Assembly: GCF_002119405.1 (NCBI RefSeq)
Contig: NZ_MTBG01000001.1
Location: 372,001 to 436,000 of the forward strand
Direction: 5' to 3'
Length of the DNA: 64,000 nt
Origin: Pseudoruegeria sp. SK021
Lineage (GTDB): Bacteria; Pseudomonadota; Alphaproteobacteria; Rhodobacterales; Rhodobacteraceae
Position numbers and translations under genes: made by a program. The notes beneath the pieces were generated by a model. It worked only from the letters and a program-made list of their open reading frames with translations. It searched no databases and was not told the DNA's origin. Of the stretch, positions 8,295-17,849 are shown one piece after another; positions within the stretch are counted from its first letter, which is position 1, and each line of letters opens with the position of its first letter.

Positions 8295-8915
8295 ATGTTG
8301 ACCCGCACCCCGCATCACGACCGCAACCAAGCGCTGGACAAGGCCATGACCCTGTTCTGGAAGCAGGGCTATGGCGCCACATCGATGAAGCATCTTGAGG
8401 CCGCGTTGGGGATGCACCCGGGCAGCATTTATGCGGCGTTCCAAAGCAAAGAGATGCTGTTCTGTCTCTCGTTGCAACGCTACTTCGCCCAACTGGGTTC
8501 CGCACGGGCCGCGATCAGTGACACCGCCGCCAGCCCGCTAGACGGTCTCGCCCGGTTCCTACGCGAAGCCCACCCGGTGATGTGCGACGACGCGCCCATT
8601 CCGGCCTGTATGCTGGCACGCACCTCATTGGAAATCGGCGGCACCCCCGGCCCGATCACCGAGACCTTGGCCGAGATTCTGCGCCAAAACGAAGCCAGCA
8701 TCGCCCAAAGCTTTGCCGAGGCCCAAGCCATAGGCCAACTGCGGGCCGATGCCGATCCGCAGGCGTTGGCGCGCCGGTTGCAAGTGCGCTTGATGGGGCT
8801 CAGCGCCTATGGCCAGATCCCCAGCCACCGCGCCGCAACCTTGGCCATGGGCGAAGACCTCGCGCAGGAAATCGAAGCCATGGCCGAGCCGGGCTGGCAC
8901 ACGCCGCGATCCTAA
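8295..8915 (+). CDS. TetR/AcrR family transcriptional regulator
   Basis: A 206-residue regulator. The N-terminal helix-turn-helix domain runs from about residue 7 to 53 and includes ALDKAMTLFWKQGYGATSM, then LEAALGMHPGSIYAAFQSKE, the classic TetR recognition region. The C-terminal domain (ARTSLEIGG, LAEILRQNEASIAQSFAEA) would bind an unknown ligand and form the dimer. ATG 8295 matches the start of the domain; a longer in-frame reading from 8103 would run through the operator palindromes and is unlikely. It is divergent from the CMD-family gene, which it probably represses together with itself. I infer a role in sensing an electrophile or peroxide from the neighbour only. Confidence 0.9.
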   Translation: MLTRTPHHDRNQALDKAMTLFWKQGYGATSMKHLEAALGMHPGSIYAAFQSKEMLFCLSLQRYFAQLGSARAAISDTAASPLDGLARFLREAHPVMCDDAPIPACMLARTSLEIGGTPGPITETLAEILRQNEASIAQSFAEAQAIGQLRADADPQALARRLQVRLMGLSAYGQIPSHRAATLAMGEDLAQEIEAMAEPGWHTPRS

Positions 8916-8995
8916 TCTGGCATCCAGACCGGTCTGGACAGCGCCGCCAATGTCAGGCACCAAACCCGGGCCCCATTCCGCGCCGGAGACCCCCT

Positions 8996-9394
8996 TTGGA
9001 CATTTTTATTCGCTGCCTGTTCGCCTTCGCGCTGGTTGCAGCCACCGCCAATCCGACCAATTTCAGCTTCATGAGCTGGGCCATGGACAATTACCAAACC
9101 CAAATGCCCATCGTGGCCCTAATGGGCCTGTTGCTGTTCTCCGGCTGGATTATTTTCGTCCGGGCCAGCGTGCGGGCGCTTGGCGTGTTCGGCATGTGCC
9201 TTGTCGGCGCGATCTTCGCCGCCCTTGTCTGGGTGCTGTTCGATCAAGACTGGCTCAGCACCACCAACCGCGCCGCCACCGAATGGCTGGCCATCGTTGG
9301 CCTGTCGGTCGTGCTGGGCACCGGCCTCAGCTGGAGCCTGATCCGCCGTCGCATGTCCGGCCAAATCGACGTGGATGACGTGGATAACCGCTAA
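8996..9394 (+). CDS. DUF6524 family membrane protein (TTG start)
   Basis: A 132-residue protein with four hydrophobic segments (about residues 4-20, 39-57, 64-83 and 97-117) and a cytoplasmic tail ending DVDDVDNR. The N-terminal ATANPTNFSFMSWA motif is characteristic of DUF6524 proteins of Rhodobacterales; their function is unknown. I chose TTG at 8996 because a GGAG ribosome site lies 7 nt upstream and this start retains the first helix; the first in-frame ATG (9072) would delete it. It lies 80 bp after the TetR gene and 46 bp before the M42 peptidase gene. Confidence 0.8.
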   Translation: MDIFIRCLFAFALVAATANPTNFSFMSWAMDNYQTQMPIVALMGLLLFSGWIIFVRASVRALGVFGMCLVGAIFAALVWVLFDQDWLSTTNRAATEWLAIVGLSVVLGTGLSWSLIRRRMSGQIDVDDVDNR

Positions 9395-9440
9395 GGCGCA
9401 TGCCGCCGCCCCCCCTTCCGTGACCTGAAAGGCCCCTGCC

Positions 9441-10481
9441 ATGACCCTGAATCTCGACCTTCTGAAACGGCTTTGCGAAACGGCGGGCGTCCCCGGACAA
9501 GAAGACCGCGTCCGCGACCTGATCCGCAGCGAAATCGACGGCCTGTTTGACCATGTCGAAACCGACGCCATGGGCTCGTTGCTGTGCCGCCGCGACGGCA
9601 CCGACGACGCCCCAACCAAGATCATGTTGCTCTGCCACATGGACGAGATTGGCTTTCTGGTCAGCCACATCACCGAAAAGGGCTTTTGCTATCTGCAACC
9701 GGTGGGCGGCTTTGACCCGCGCAATCTGTTTTCCCGCCGGGTTCGGGTCTGCACAGAGGGCGGCGACCTGCCCGGCGTGATGAACCCCGGCGGCCGCCCC
9801 GTCCATATCGCCTCGCCCGAGGACCGCAAAAAAGTTCCCGAAGTCAGTGAGTTCTTCGTCGATCTCGGCCTCGGCAAAGACACCGCCAACAAGGTCAATG
9901 TCGGTGACATGGTGGTGATGGAGGAACCCTTCGTCGAAATGGGCGACAAGGTGGTATCCAAGGCCCTCGACAACCGCGTCGCCTGCTGGCTGGGGATTGA
10001 GGCCATCCGCGCCTTGGGCGACCAACGCGGCGCCGCCGAAATTCACGTCGCCTTCACCTGTCAGGAAGAAGTCGGCCTGCGCGGCGCCCGCACCGCCGCC
10101 TTTGCCATCCAGCCCGATATCGGCATCGGCATCGACACCACCTTGGCCTGCGACACCCCCGGCGTGCCGGAACAGGACGCCACCACCATCCAAGGCAAGG
10201 GTTTCGGCCTGCATGTGCGCGACAGCTCGTTCATTGCCGACCGCGCTCTGGTGGCAGAATTCGCCGCGCTAGCCGAAGCCGAAAGCATCCCCTATCAGCG
10301 CACCATGCTGCGCGCAGGCGGCCAAGACGGCGCTGCGGCGCAACAATCGGCTGCCGGGGCCCGCGCCATCGGCATCGTGGTTGGCACCCGCTATATCCAC
10401 ACGGTCACGGAAATGGTCGACATCGCGGATCTGACAGCCGCGCGCGACATCCTGATCGCCTATCTCAAATCGGTGTCGTAA
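9441..10481 (+). CDS. M42 family metallopeptidase (glutamyl aminopeptidase type)
   Basis: A 346-residue dinuclear zinc aminopeptidase of the M42 (FrvX/TET) family, which trims peptides from the N-terminus and often assembles into tetrahedral dodecamers in the cytoplasm. Metal and catalytic residues are visible: H66 and D68 in LLCHMDEIGF, the bridging D177 in ALDNRVACW, E209/E210 in CQEEVGLRGA, D232 in GIDTT and a His near the C-terminus in RYIHTVTEMVD. Length is normal for M42. It follows the DUF6524 gene on the same strand by 46 bp. Confidence 0.92.
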   Translation: MTLNLDLLKRLCETAGVPGQEDRVRDLIRSEIDGLFDHVETDAMGSLLCRRDGTDDAPTKIMLLCHMDEIGFLVSHITEKGFCYLQPVGGFDPRNLFSRRVRVCTEGGDLPGVMNPGGRPVHIASPEDRKKVPEVSEFFVDLGLGKDTANKVNVGDMVVMEEPFVEMGDKVVSKALDNRVACWLGIEAIRALGDQRGAAEIHVAFTCQEEVGLRGARTAAFAIQPDIGIGIDTTLACDTPGVPEQDATTIQGKGFGLHVRDSSFIADRALVAEFAALAEAESIPYQRTMLRAGGQDGAAAQQSAAGARAIGIVVGTRYIHTVTEMVDIADLTAARDILIAYLKSVS

Positions 10482-10638
10482 CCCACCTACCCCCCCTGAT
10501 GCGCGCGATGCGGCCCCTGCCCACCCGGCCCAAATGGCTCGGAATTGGCCCAAGGTCAGCCTGTCGCGCGGGTCGGGGGTTGCAGGCAGGCGCTACAGCC
10601 TTTAGGTGACACCATCGAATAACACCAAGGTCCGCCCG

Positions 10639-11007
10639 ATGGAAAACATCATCCTCATCGTCCACCTGATTCTGGCTCTGTGCCTGATTGGGGTCGTGCT
10701 GTTGCAGCGCTCCGAAGGGGGTGGTCTTGGCATGGGGAGTGGCGGTGGTGGTGGTGCCATGAGCGGACGCAGTGCAGCGACCGCCCTTGGGAAGCTGACA
10801 TGGATGTTCGCAATTGCCTTTATCGGCACGTCGGTCGCCCTGACCATCGTGGCGGCACGGAATTCGGCGGACAGCTCTATCCTTGACCGGTTCGGCGGCG
10901 CGGCCCCTTCGATTCCCGCACCGACAACACCGAACCAACCGCTGGGCACGGACCTGTTGCCTCCCACTACGGGTAACGCCCCCTTGGCGCCCCCGCGTGC
11001 GGACTGA
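10639..11007 (+). CDS. secG: Preprotein translocase subunit SecG
   Basis: SecG is a small inner-membrane subunit of the SecYEG channel that stimulates protein export. The 122-residue product has two membrane helices (about residues 3-20 and 55-75) with the diagnostic LLQRSEGGGLGMGSGGGGGAM stretch (cited in parts: LLQRSEGGG, then a Gly-rich loop) between them, then a long Pro/Ala/Thr-rich tail usual in alphaproteobacterial SecG. ATG 10639 begins right at the first helix. The next gene is pyrG, 149 bp downstream; secG-pyrG is a common neighbourhood in alphaproteobacteria. Confidence 0.95.
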   Translation: MENIILIVHLILALCLIGVVLLQRSEGGGLGMGSGGGGGAMSGRSAATALGKLTWMFAIAFIGTSVALTIVAARNSADSSILDRFGGAAPSIPAPTTPNQPLGTDLLPPTTGNAPLAPPRAD

Positions 11008-11156
11008 TCCCTACAACCTATAGTTTCTTCTCGACGCTGTTCACAGGATGTTGCGGGAAACCGCCGAATCTTGTATGGCCATAGTCCCGTGAGACTGCGT
11101 TTCCGGGCCCGGCCCGACGCGGCCTGACCCATGCTGTCACGGAAAGGCACCCAGAC

Positions 11157-12803
11157 ATGACCCGTTATATTTTCATCACCGGCGGCGTGGTGTCTTCGCT
11201 TGGAAAAGGCTTGGCATCGGCGGCACTTGGCGCGCTGCTTCAGGCCCGCGGCTTTACCGTCCGCCTGCGCAAGCTCGACCCCTATCTCAACGTCGATCCC
11301 GGCACGATGTCGCCCTTCGAACATGGCGAGGTCTTTGTCACGGACGACGGCGCCGAGACCGATCTGGACCTTGGCCACTACGAACGCTTCACCGGCGTGT
11401 CAGCCCGGCGCACTGACTCCGTCTCGTCTGGCCGGATCTATTCCACAGTGCTGGAAAAGGAACGTCGCGGCGATTACTTGGGCAAAACCATTCAGGTGAT
11501 CCCCCACGTCACCAACGAAATCAAAGATTTCATCAATATCGGTGATGGCGAGGTTGATTTCTGCCTCTGCGAAATCGGCGGCACCGTCGGCGACATTGAA
11601 GGCCTGCCCTTCTTCGAAGCGATCCGCCAGTTTTCCCAAGACAAGCCGCGCGGTCAATGTATCTTCATGCACCTGACCCTGCTGCCTTATCTGGCCGCCA
11701 GCGGCGAGTTGAAGACCAAGCCGACCCAACACTCGGTCAAGGAATTGCGCGCCATCGGCATCGCCCCCGATGTCCTCGTCTGCCGTTCGGAACACCCGAT
11801 TCCCGACCGCGAGCGCGAGAAGATCGGCCTGTTCTGCAATGTCCGCAAAGAAGCCGTCATCGCCGCCTACGACCTGAAGTCGATCTATGAGGCTCCGCTG
11901 GCCTATCACCGCGAAGGTCTCGATCAGGCCGTGCTGGACGCGTTTGGCATCTCGCCCGCCCCACGCCCGAACCTGTCGCGCTGGGACGATGTCATGGACC
12001 GCCTGACCCATGCCGAGGGCGAAGTTCGCGTCGGCATCGTCGGCAAGTACACCCAGCTGGAAGACGCCTATAAATCCATCGTCGAGGCCCTGACCCATGG
12101 TGGCATGGCCCACCGTGTCCGGGTTCGCGCCGAATGGATCGACGCCGAGATCTTCGGCCGTGAAGACGCCTCGCCCATGCTGGAAGGCCTGCATGCCATT
12201 CTCGTGCCCGGCGGCTTCGGCGAACGGGGCACCGAAGGCATGATCAAGGCGGCGCAATACGCCCGCGAACACCAGATCCCCTATCTTGGCATCTGCCTTG
12301 GGATGCAGATGGCAGTGATCGAAGCCGCCCGCAACCTTGCCAGCCTGCCCGATGCCGGCTCGGAAGAGTTCGACCACGAATCGTCCGGCGAGCGGCGCTT
12401 TACCCCGGTCGTCTACCACCTCAAGCAGTGGGTGCAGGGCAACCACACCGTGGCGCGCAAGGTCGGCGACAACAAGGGCGGCACCATGCGTCTTGGGGCC
12501 TACACCGCCAAACTGACCCCCGGCTCCAAGGTCTCGGACATCTACAACGCCACCTCGATCGAGGAACGGCACCGTCATCGGTATGAGGTCGACATGACCT
12601 ATCGGGACGCTTTGGAAGATCACGGCATGATCTTCTCGGGCCTGTCGCCCGACGCAAAATTGCCCGAGATCATCGAAGTGAAGGACCACCCGTGGTTCAT
12701 CGGCGTGCAGTTCCACCCAGAACTGAAATCCAAGCCCTTCGCCCCGCATCCCTTGTTCGCCGACTTCGTGCGGGCCGCCAAGGATGTGTCGCGACTGGTC
12801 TGA
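11157..12803 (+). CDS. pyrG: CTP synthase
   Basis: PyrG aminates UTP to CTP using glutamine and ATP. The 548-residue protein has the N-terminal synthetase domain with [19 protein letters not shown], the [14 protein letters not shown] segment and [11 protein letters not shown], followed by the class I glutamine amidotransferase domain: the GGFGERG oxyanion region, the nucleophile Cys in [13 protein letters not shown] and the catalytic [12 protein letters not shown]. Length is standard. A strong Rho-independent terminator ends the transcript 28 bp downstream. The likely promoter is in the 149-bp gap after secG. Confidence 0.98.
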   Translation: MTRYIFITGGVVSSLGKGLASAALGALLQARGFTVRLRKLDPYLNVDPGTMSPFEHGEVFVTDDGAETDLDLGHYERFTGVSARRTDSVSSGRIYSTVLEKERRGDYLGKTIQVIPHVTNEIKDFINIGDGEVDFCLCEIGGTVGDIEGLPFFEAIRQFSQDKPRGQCIFMHLTLLPYLAASGELKTKPTQHSVKELRAIGIAPDVLVCRSEHPIPDREREKIGLFCNVRKEAVIAAYDLKSIYEAPLAYHREGLDQAVLDAFGISPAPRPNLSRWDDVMDRLTHAEGEVRVGIVGKYTQLEDAYKSIVEALTHGGMAHRVRVRAEWIDAEIFGREDASPMLEGLHAILVPGGFGERGTEGMIKAAQYAREHQIPYLGICLGMQMAVIEAARNLASLPDAGSEEFDHESSGERRFTPVVYHLKQWVQGNHTVARKVGDNKGGTMRLGAYTAKLTPGSKVSDIYNATSIEERHRHRYEVDMTYRDALEDHGMIFSGLSPDAKLPEIIEVKDHPWFIGVQFHPELKSKPFAPHPLFADFVRAAKDVSRLV

Positions 12804-12830
12804 CGGCGCACTAAAATATACCAGATCCGA

Positions 12831-12863
12831 CGCGGGTGCCCTGAACGGCACCCGCGTTTTTTT
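12831..12863 (+). terminator. Rho-independent terminator of pyrG
   Basis: A perfect 10-bp stem (CGCGGGTGCC with GGCACCCGCG, loop CTGAAC) is followed directly by seven T residues, 28 bp after the pyrG stop. Confidence 0.95.
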
Positions 12864-12953
12864 ATGCGCCGCGATTGGCTGCGCCCAGATCTTGGCGCGG
12901 CCTCCACGTAGGCGAAGCGCGCAAAACCACTGTCATCCTGACCCAGAATCGAC

Positions 12954-12990
12954 AAAGGGCCGCCGCGAACACCGTCGCGACGACCCTTTC
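12954..12990 (-). repeat. Inverted repeat downstream of the ytoQ-family gene
   Basis: Outer arms AAAGGG and CCCTTT enclose inner arms CGCGA and TCGCG around an ACACCG loop. It is 3' of the minus-strand YtoQ gene and may act as its transcript end, but there is no T run on the minus strand. Confidence 0.4.
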
Positions 12991-13017
12991 AATTCCGATA
13001 ATGCACCGTGATCACGG

Positions 13018-13057
13018 TCCGACAAAAGTCCGATGAAAGTCCGACGTTATTCCGAAC
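13018..13057. repeat. 11-bp phased repeat, locus A (RTCGGAC iterons)
   Basis: On the plus strand GTCCGAC (13018), GTCCGAT (13029), GTCCGAC (13040) and a degenerate TTCCGAA (13051) recur exactly every 11 bp with A-rich spacers. Read on the minus strand the unit is RTCGGACTTTY. The same phased unit occurs at 32993-33032. It lies between the 3' ends of pyrG and the ytoQ-family gene. Confidence 0.75.
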
Positions 13058-13070
13058 CGCAATTTCGCGC

Positions 13071-13529
13071 TTATGCCGCCCCTCCGGGCAGGCCGCCGGT
13101 CAAGACATACCGCAGGATCGCAGTCACCTGTTCAGGCGTCTCAGCCACTGCCAGCGCCGCCGCATCGACCTCTTTCAGGGCATGCTGGTGCGCCGCGCCA
13201 TGCAGCACGATCAGCGCCTTTCCAAGCGCCGCCGCATAGCCGGCATCAAACGCGGCGTTCCATTGTTTGTACTGGTCGCCAAAGCGCACAACCACAACAT
13301 CCGCGTCCTCGATCCCCTTGCGGGTGCGGATCGCATTCAGCTTTGCGCCCTTGTGATCATGCCAGTACTTGCTTGATTCCGCGCCCAAAATCGCCACGCC
13401 GCAATCATCGCTTGCGGCGTGATCGGTCACAGGACCATCAAAGGACACGTCCAAATCGGCGCTGCCTGCCACGATCTGTTCGCGCCAGTCCGTGTGTATT
13501 TCGCCCGACAGATAAACCTTCAATGTCAT
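13071..13529 (-). CDS. YtoQ family protein
   Basis: A 152-residue cytoplasmic protein that starts MTLKVYLSGEIHTDWRE and contains ILGAESSKYWHDHKGAKLNAIRT and DADVVVVRFGDQYKQWNAAFD (cited in parts). These are hallmarks of the YtoQ family, related in fold to nucleoside 2-deoxyribosyltransferases. The reaction of YtoQ has not been established to my knowledge, so only the family is called. It starts 25 bp after the pheT stop and is probably the last gene of the pheS-X-pheT transcript, which links it by position to translation genes, though not necessarily by function. Confidence 0.88.
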   Translation of the reverse strand: MTLKVYLSGEIHTDWREQIVAGSADLDVSFDGPVTDHAASDDCGVAILGAESSKYWHDHKGAKLNAIRTRKGIEDADVVVVRFGDQYKQWNAAFDAGYAAALGKALIVLHGAAHQHALKEVDAAALAVAETPEQVTAILRYVLTGGLPGGAA

Positions 13530-13554
13530 GCTATATCCTCCCGATTGTGTCGCT

Positions 13555-15963
13555 TCAGGCGCGCAGGCTTCCGCCCGTCGCGGCCATCACCTTCTGCACG
13601 ATTTTGCTGCTGACCGCTTCGATCTCGGCTTCGGTCAGGGTCTTGTCACGCGGCTGCAACCGCACTGAAATCGCCAAAGATTTCTTGCCCTCGCCCATCT
13701 GCGCCTCAGCCTTAGCGCCAGAAAATTCGTCAAAAACAACGACATCTGCGATCAGAACTTTGTCAACGCCCTGTGCCGCCTGAATCAAGGTCGCCGCTTC
13801 GACTTGGGCGTCGACCACGAATGCAAAGTCCCGCTCCACGGCCTGCAAACTGCTCAAGCTTAGCGCCGGACGGGTGGTTTGACGGGATTTTGGCTGCGGA
13901 ATCCGCTCCAGATGCACCACGAAAGCCACGACCGGGCCTTTGACCCCCATCGCCTCGACAACTTTGGGATGCAGCTCACCAAATCCGGCCAGAGCCAACT
14001 TCGGCCCAAGGCAGAACCGGGCGGACCGGCCTGGGTGCCACCACGCATTCATCTTCCGCAGCGCTTTGGCCGAGGACGGCGCACCAGCCGCCGCCAGCAC
14101 CGCTTCGGCATCCGCCTTGGCGTCATACAGATCCACCGGCCTGCGACCACCATGGACGTTGCGTGGCCCGGTCTGGCCCACCAAAATCCCAGCAATCTGA
14201 AGCTCTTGCTCGCCAGGCTCACCACCCTCAAAGGCAGGGCCGACCTCGAACAGGGCCATGTCGGTGATCCCCCGCGCCTGATTGCGGGCCGCTGCGGCCA
14301 GAAGCCCCGGCAACAACGCCGGACGCATATGGCTCATCTCACTGGAGATCGGATTGGCCAACCGTGTGGCCTCGGTCCCGCCGCCGAACAATGCCGCCGA
14401 GGTCTGATCAATAAAACTGTAGGTGACGCATTCGTTGTAGCCCAGCGACGCCGCTGTCCGCCGCGCCAGCCCTTCGCGGACCTGCACCGGCGTCAGGATC
14501 GGACGTGGCACCCCAGCGGACATCCGCGCCAACGGACGGCCTTCCAGACCTGTGAGAGAGGCAATCCGCGCCACCTCTTCGACCAGATCAGCCTCGCCCA
14601 GCACGTCAGGCCGCCAGCTTGGAACCGCGACCTGATCCCCGTCCACAACAAAGCCCAAAGCCGCCAGCGTGGCCACCTGCGTTTCGGCCGGAATCTCCAT
14701 GCCAACAAGGCTTTGAACCCGGTCGGTGTTCAGCGGATAGCTGCGCGATGTGTCAGGAACAGAGCCGGCTACGACCACCTCAGAGGGCGATCCACCTGCG
14801 ATGTCCAAAATCATTTTGGTGGCCGCTTCCAGCCCATGTGGGGTCCATGCCGGGTCGATGCCGCGTTCAAACCGATAGCGCGCGTCCGAGTTGATCCGCA
14901 ACTTGCGGCCGGTCATCGCGGTCTGGACCGGCGCAAAATAGGCCGCCTCGACGAACACATTGACGGTGTCTTCGGTGACGCCCGTGTGCAGGCCGCCCAT
15001 CACGCCGCCGATGCTTTCGATGCCATCGTCGTCGGAAATCACGGTCATGCCCGGTTCGAACGTATAAGTCTTTTCGTCCAGCCCGACTAATGTCTCACCG
15101 CCGACGGAGCGATGCACCCGCAGCCCGCCCCGGACCTTGTCGGCATCAAACACATGCAGTGGCCGGTTGCGGTCGAAGGTGAAGAAGTTGGTGACATCGA
15201 CCAGAAAGCTGATCGGACGCAAGCCAATCGCGCGCAGGCGTTGCTGCAGCCATTCCGGCGAGGGGCCGTTTTTGACACCGCGGATCAGGCGGCCGTAAAA
15301 GACCGGGCACTGTTCAAGCGTGTCGTCGTCAATCTGCACCGACACCGGACAGGGAAACGCGCCCGGCACCACAACATCCGGTGCGGGCTTTAGTGTGCCC
15401 AGCCCCCGCGCAGCCAGATCGCGGGCAATCCCGCGCACACCTAACGCATCGGGCCGGTTTGGCGTGATCGCAATTTCGATAACCGGATCGACCCGAACCG
15501 GATCATTGATCGCCAGCCAGTTGGCAAAGCTATCGCCGACAGCCCCCGAGGCCAATTCAATGATGCCGTCATGTTCTTCGCTAAGTTCTAACTCGCGCTC
15601 AGAGGCCATCATCCCGAAGCTTTCGATGCCCCGGATTTTGCCGACCGAAATGGTGATATCCAGCCCCGGAATATAGGTTCCCGGCTTGGCGACCACGACG
15701 GTGATCCCGGCCCGCGCATTGGGCGCACCACAGATGATCTGCTGGACCCCGTCGCCGGTTTCGACCATGCAGACCTGCAAGCGGTCGGCCTCGGGGTGCT
15801 TTTCGGCGGATTGGACATAGCCAAGCGTAAACGCCGACAGCGCCGCCGCCGGGTTTTCGACCCCCTCGACCTCCAACCCCAGATCAGTCAGGGCCTCGGT
15901 GATGTCCTCGACGCTGGCGTCGGTTTCGAGGTGCTCTTTCAGCCAAGAGAGGGTGAATTTCAT
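13555..15963 (-). CDS. pheT: Phenylalanyl-tRNA synthetase beta subunit
   Basis: PheT is the large subunit of the (alpha-beta)2 PheRS that charges tRNA-Phe. The 802-residue protein has the N-terminal tRNA-binding (EMAP-II-like) domain (about residues 40-150, LQVCMVETGDG, IICGAPNAR), the B3/B4 editing domain, the B5 DNA-binding-like domain, the catalytic-like core and the C-terminal FDX-ACB anticodon domain (LSSLQAVERDFAFVVD, then SLAISVRLQPRDKTLTEAEIEAV cited in parts). ATG 15963 is at the family start. It is separated from pheS by an unrelated 183-residue gene, which is unusual since pheS and pheT are often adjacent. Confidence 0.97.
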   Translation of the reverse strand: MKFTLSWLKEHLETDASVEDITEALTDLGLEVEGVENPAAALSAFTLGYVQSAEKHPEADRLQVCMVETGDGVQQIICGAPNARAGITVVVAKPGTYIPGLDITISVGKIRGIESFGMMASERELELSEEHDGIIELASGAVGDSFANWLAINDPVRVDPVIEIAITPNRPDALGVRGIARDLAARGLGTLKPAPDVVVPGAFPCPVSVQIDDDTLEQCPVFYGRLIRGVKNGPSPEWLQQRLRAIGLRPISFLVDVTNFFTFDRNRPLHVFDADKVRGGLRVHRSVGGETLVGLDEKTYTFEPGMTVISDDDGIESIGGVMGGLHTGVTEDTVNVFVEAAYFAPVQTAMTGRKLRINSDARYRFERGIDPAWTPHGLEAATKMILDIAGGSPSEVVVAGSVPDTSRSYPLNTDRVQSLVGMEIPAETQVATLAALGFVVDGDQVAVPSWRPDVLGEADLVEEVARIASLTGLEGRPLARMSAGVPRPILTPVQVREGLARRTAASLGYNECVTYSFIDQTSAALFGGGTEATRLANPISSEMSHMRPALLPGLLAAAARNQARGITDMALFEVGPAFEGGEPGEQELQIAGILVGQTGPRNVHGGRRPVDLYDAKADAEAVLAAAGAPSSAKALRKMNAWWHPGRSARFCLGPKLALAGFGELHPKVVEAMGVKGPVVAFVVHLERIPQPKSRQTTRPALSLSSLQAVERDFAFVVDAQVEAATLIQAAQGVDKVLIADVVVFDEFSGAKAEAQMGEGKKSLAISVRLQPRDKTLTEAEIEAVSSKIVQKVMAATGGSLRA

Positions 15964-16113
15964 CGATTTCTATCCATCCGTGTCCGCTGTTCGGACGTTT
16001 CGGGCGTGGTCTGGCCGCTTCTGCCCGGCCCAGCCCCTGTCATCTTCACACTCGGCCTCGAATTCCGAGACCCGCCAGCAACCCGCCATGCCATAGGCAC
16101 GCAGCGCCTGACT

Positions 16114-16665
16114 TTAGTGGGGCGTCATCCCCGAAAAATGCACCACCGCAATGGTCGCCACGGTCACGAGTACCGGCAAAACTATGGCCGGGAGCATCAT
16201 CTTGCCCCAAGCCGGTGCCTGCACAGACGGGGCCATCGCGGCATCGCGCAGCGCGGTAATTTCGTTACGGATCTCGGTCATCGCAGTGTTCTGATCGGCC
16301 CGAAGCGCGTCGTTATCCCGGCGCAATTTTTCATAACCGGCCAGTAGCCGTTCGTGATCTTCGCGAAAGACCTGTTCCAGATTGGCGCGCAGGACGGCAT
16401 AGCCGCGATATTCAAGTTTTAGATCCGCAATCCGGTTCATATAGACCGTGCCAGACACCAGCCGGCGGCGCTGCATTTCTTCAAGTTGGGTGAACAACGC
16501 CTCCCAACTTGCCGAGACGTCAGCATCGCTGCCATGCGGCATGCCAAAAGCTTCTGGAGCCGCCTCCCAGGTCATAGCAAAGGCGTGGTCGTCCTGCTCC
16601 GGATCGTTCTCACGCTCTGCCAAGCGGTTTAGAATGCGCTTTTCAAGGTCACTGTCATAGTTCAA
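16114..16665 (-). CDS. Unrecognised coiled-coil protein with C-terminal membrane anchor, between pheS and pheT
   Basis: I do not recognise this 183-residue protein. It starts at TTG 16665, which overlaps the pheS TGA stop (TTGA), with an AGAGGG ribosome site 9 nt upstream; this implies translational coupling to pheS. The first 60 residues are acidic ([20 protein letters not shown]). The middle, about residues 60-140, is a charged helical region likely to form a coiled coil ([21 protein letters not shown], cited in parts; [21 protein letters not shown]). A single hydrophobic helix at about residues 155-177 ([20 protein letters not shown]) lies at the C-terminus, as in tail-anchored proteins. 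No ATG start is available in a sensible place. Its link to PheRS is by position only. Confidence 0.75.
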   Translation of the reverse strand: MNYDSDLEKRILNRLAERENDPEQDDHAFAMTWEAAPEAFGMPHGSDADVSASWEALFTQLEEMQRRRLVSGTVYMNRIADLKLEYRGYAVLRANLEQVFREDHERLLAGYEKLRRDNDALRADQNTAMTEIRNEITALRDAAMAPSVQAPAWGKMMLPAIVLPVLVTVATIAVVHFSGMTPH

Positions 16666-17741
16666 CGGCTTAGCCCTCTGTGCAATGTCGGCACATCCAG
16701 CGCAGAGAAACCGAAATGACGCAACCAGCGCAGATCGCTATCGAAGAACGCCCGCAGGTCCGGCGCGCCATATTTCAGCATCGCCAGACGATCGATGCCG
16801 ATCCCAAAGGCGAAACCCTGCCATTCCTCTGGATCGACCCCGGCCGAACGCAGCACATGCGGGTGCACCATGCCCGAGCCCAGAACCTCTAGCCAGCCGT
16901 CGCCCTCGCCGATGCGCAACTGCCCATCGACCCAAGAACACTGAATGTCGACCTCAGCGGACGGCTCAGTGAAAGGGAAGTGACTGGCGCGGAACCGGGT
17001 CTTGATGCCGTCGACTTCGAAGAACGCGGCAAAAAACTGTTCCAAAACCCATTTCAAATTGGCCATGGAAACGTCTTTGCCGATCGCCAGACCTTCGATC
17101 TGATGGAACATCGGGGTGTGGGTCTGGTCGTAATCGGCGCGATACACCCGTCCCGGCGCAATCACGCGGATCGGCGCGCCATTGGCTTGCATCGACCGGA
17201 TTTGCACCGGGCTGGTATGGGTCCGCAGCACATGTGGTGGCCGCTCGTCGCCCTCAGCCCGCTGAAGATAGAATGTGTCCATCTCTTGCCGTGCCGGATG
17301 GTGGCCGGGGATGTTCAACGCGTCGAAATTATAGAAATCGGTCTCAATCTGCGGCCCTTCGGCCACGACAAAGCCCATATCAGCGAAGATCGCGGTGACC
17401 TCTTCGGTCACTTGGCTGACCAGATGTATCGTTCCGGGTGCCCGAACGGCACTGCGCCCCGGCAACGTCACGTCCAGCCATTCACTGGCCAAACGCTCTT
17501 CCAGCGCTGCATCGGCCAGTGCGGCTTTGCGGGCCGCCAGTGCCGAGGTGATCTCGTCCTTCAGCGCATTGAGTTTCGGCCCTTCGACCAAGCGCTGCTC
17601 TGGGTCCATCTTCCCCAGACCGCGCATCATCAGGGCGACCTCGCCCTTCTTGCCGATCGCCTGCAGGCGCAGCGCCTCTAGCGCAGCTTCGTCCGCCGCT
17701 GCTGCAATCGCCATCAGATATTTATTCCGAAGATCGTCCAT
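16662..17741 (-). CDS. pheS: Phenylalanyl-tRNA synthetase alpha subunit
   Basis: PheS is the catalytic alpha subunit of PheRS. The 359-residue protein has an N-terminal coiled coil (about residues 1-90) that contacts tRNA, then the class II catalytic core: [12 protein letters not shown], the motif-2-like [11 protein letters not shown], the [15 protein letters not shown] segment, [17 protein letters not shown] (cited as two motifs [11 protein letters not shown]) and the motif 3 region [14 protein letters not shown]. Length matches the family. The stop overlaps the TTG start of the next gene. Upstream is a 108-bp gap with a GC hairpin after zapE. Confidence 0.97.
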   Translation of the reverse strand: MDDLRNKYLMAIAAAADEAALEALRLQAIGKKGEVALMMRGLGKMDPEQRLVEGPKLNALKDEITSALAARKAALADAALEERLASEWLDVTLPGRSAVRAPGTIHLVSQVTEEVTAIFADMGFVVAEGPQIETDFYNFDALNIPGHHPARQEMDTFYLQRAEGDERPPHVLRTHTSPVQIRSMQANGAPIRVIAPGRVYRADYDQTHTPMFHQIEGLAIGKDVSMANLKWVLEQFFAAFFEVDGIKTRFRASHFPFTEPSAEVDIQCSWVDGQLRIGEGDGWLEVLGSGMVHPHVLRSAGVDPEEWQGFAFGIGIDRLAMLKYGAPDLRAFFDSDLRWLRHFGFSALDVPTLHRGLSR

Positions 17742-17849
17742 CGGGGCCCCCGCGCTTACTTGCTGATCTGCTACCCACAGCCGGGATCGAATGCAACCCG
17801 GCGTAAGGCGGAATTGCCCGCAGCCAAGGCCCCAAGCCCCCCAGTCGCC

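Noticed and set aside
11400-12851. 483-residue minus-strand frame across pyrG
   Set aside because: It is fully antisense to the intact pyrG and has no recognisable domain; it is a GC-rich codon shadow.
13018-13057. Replication-origin iterons
   Set aside because: The array is very short, sits between gene 3' ends, and there is no repABC, trfA-like or dnaA gene nearby; treated as an unexplained repeat instead.
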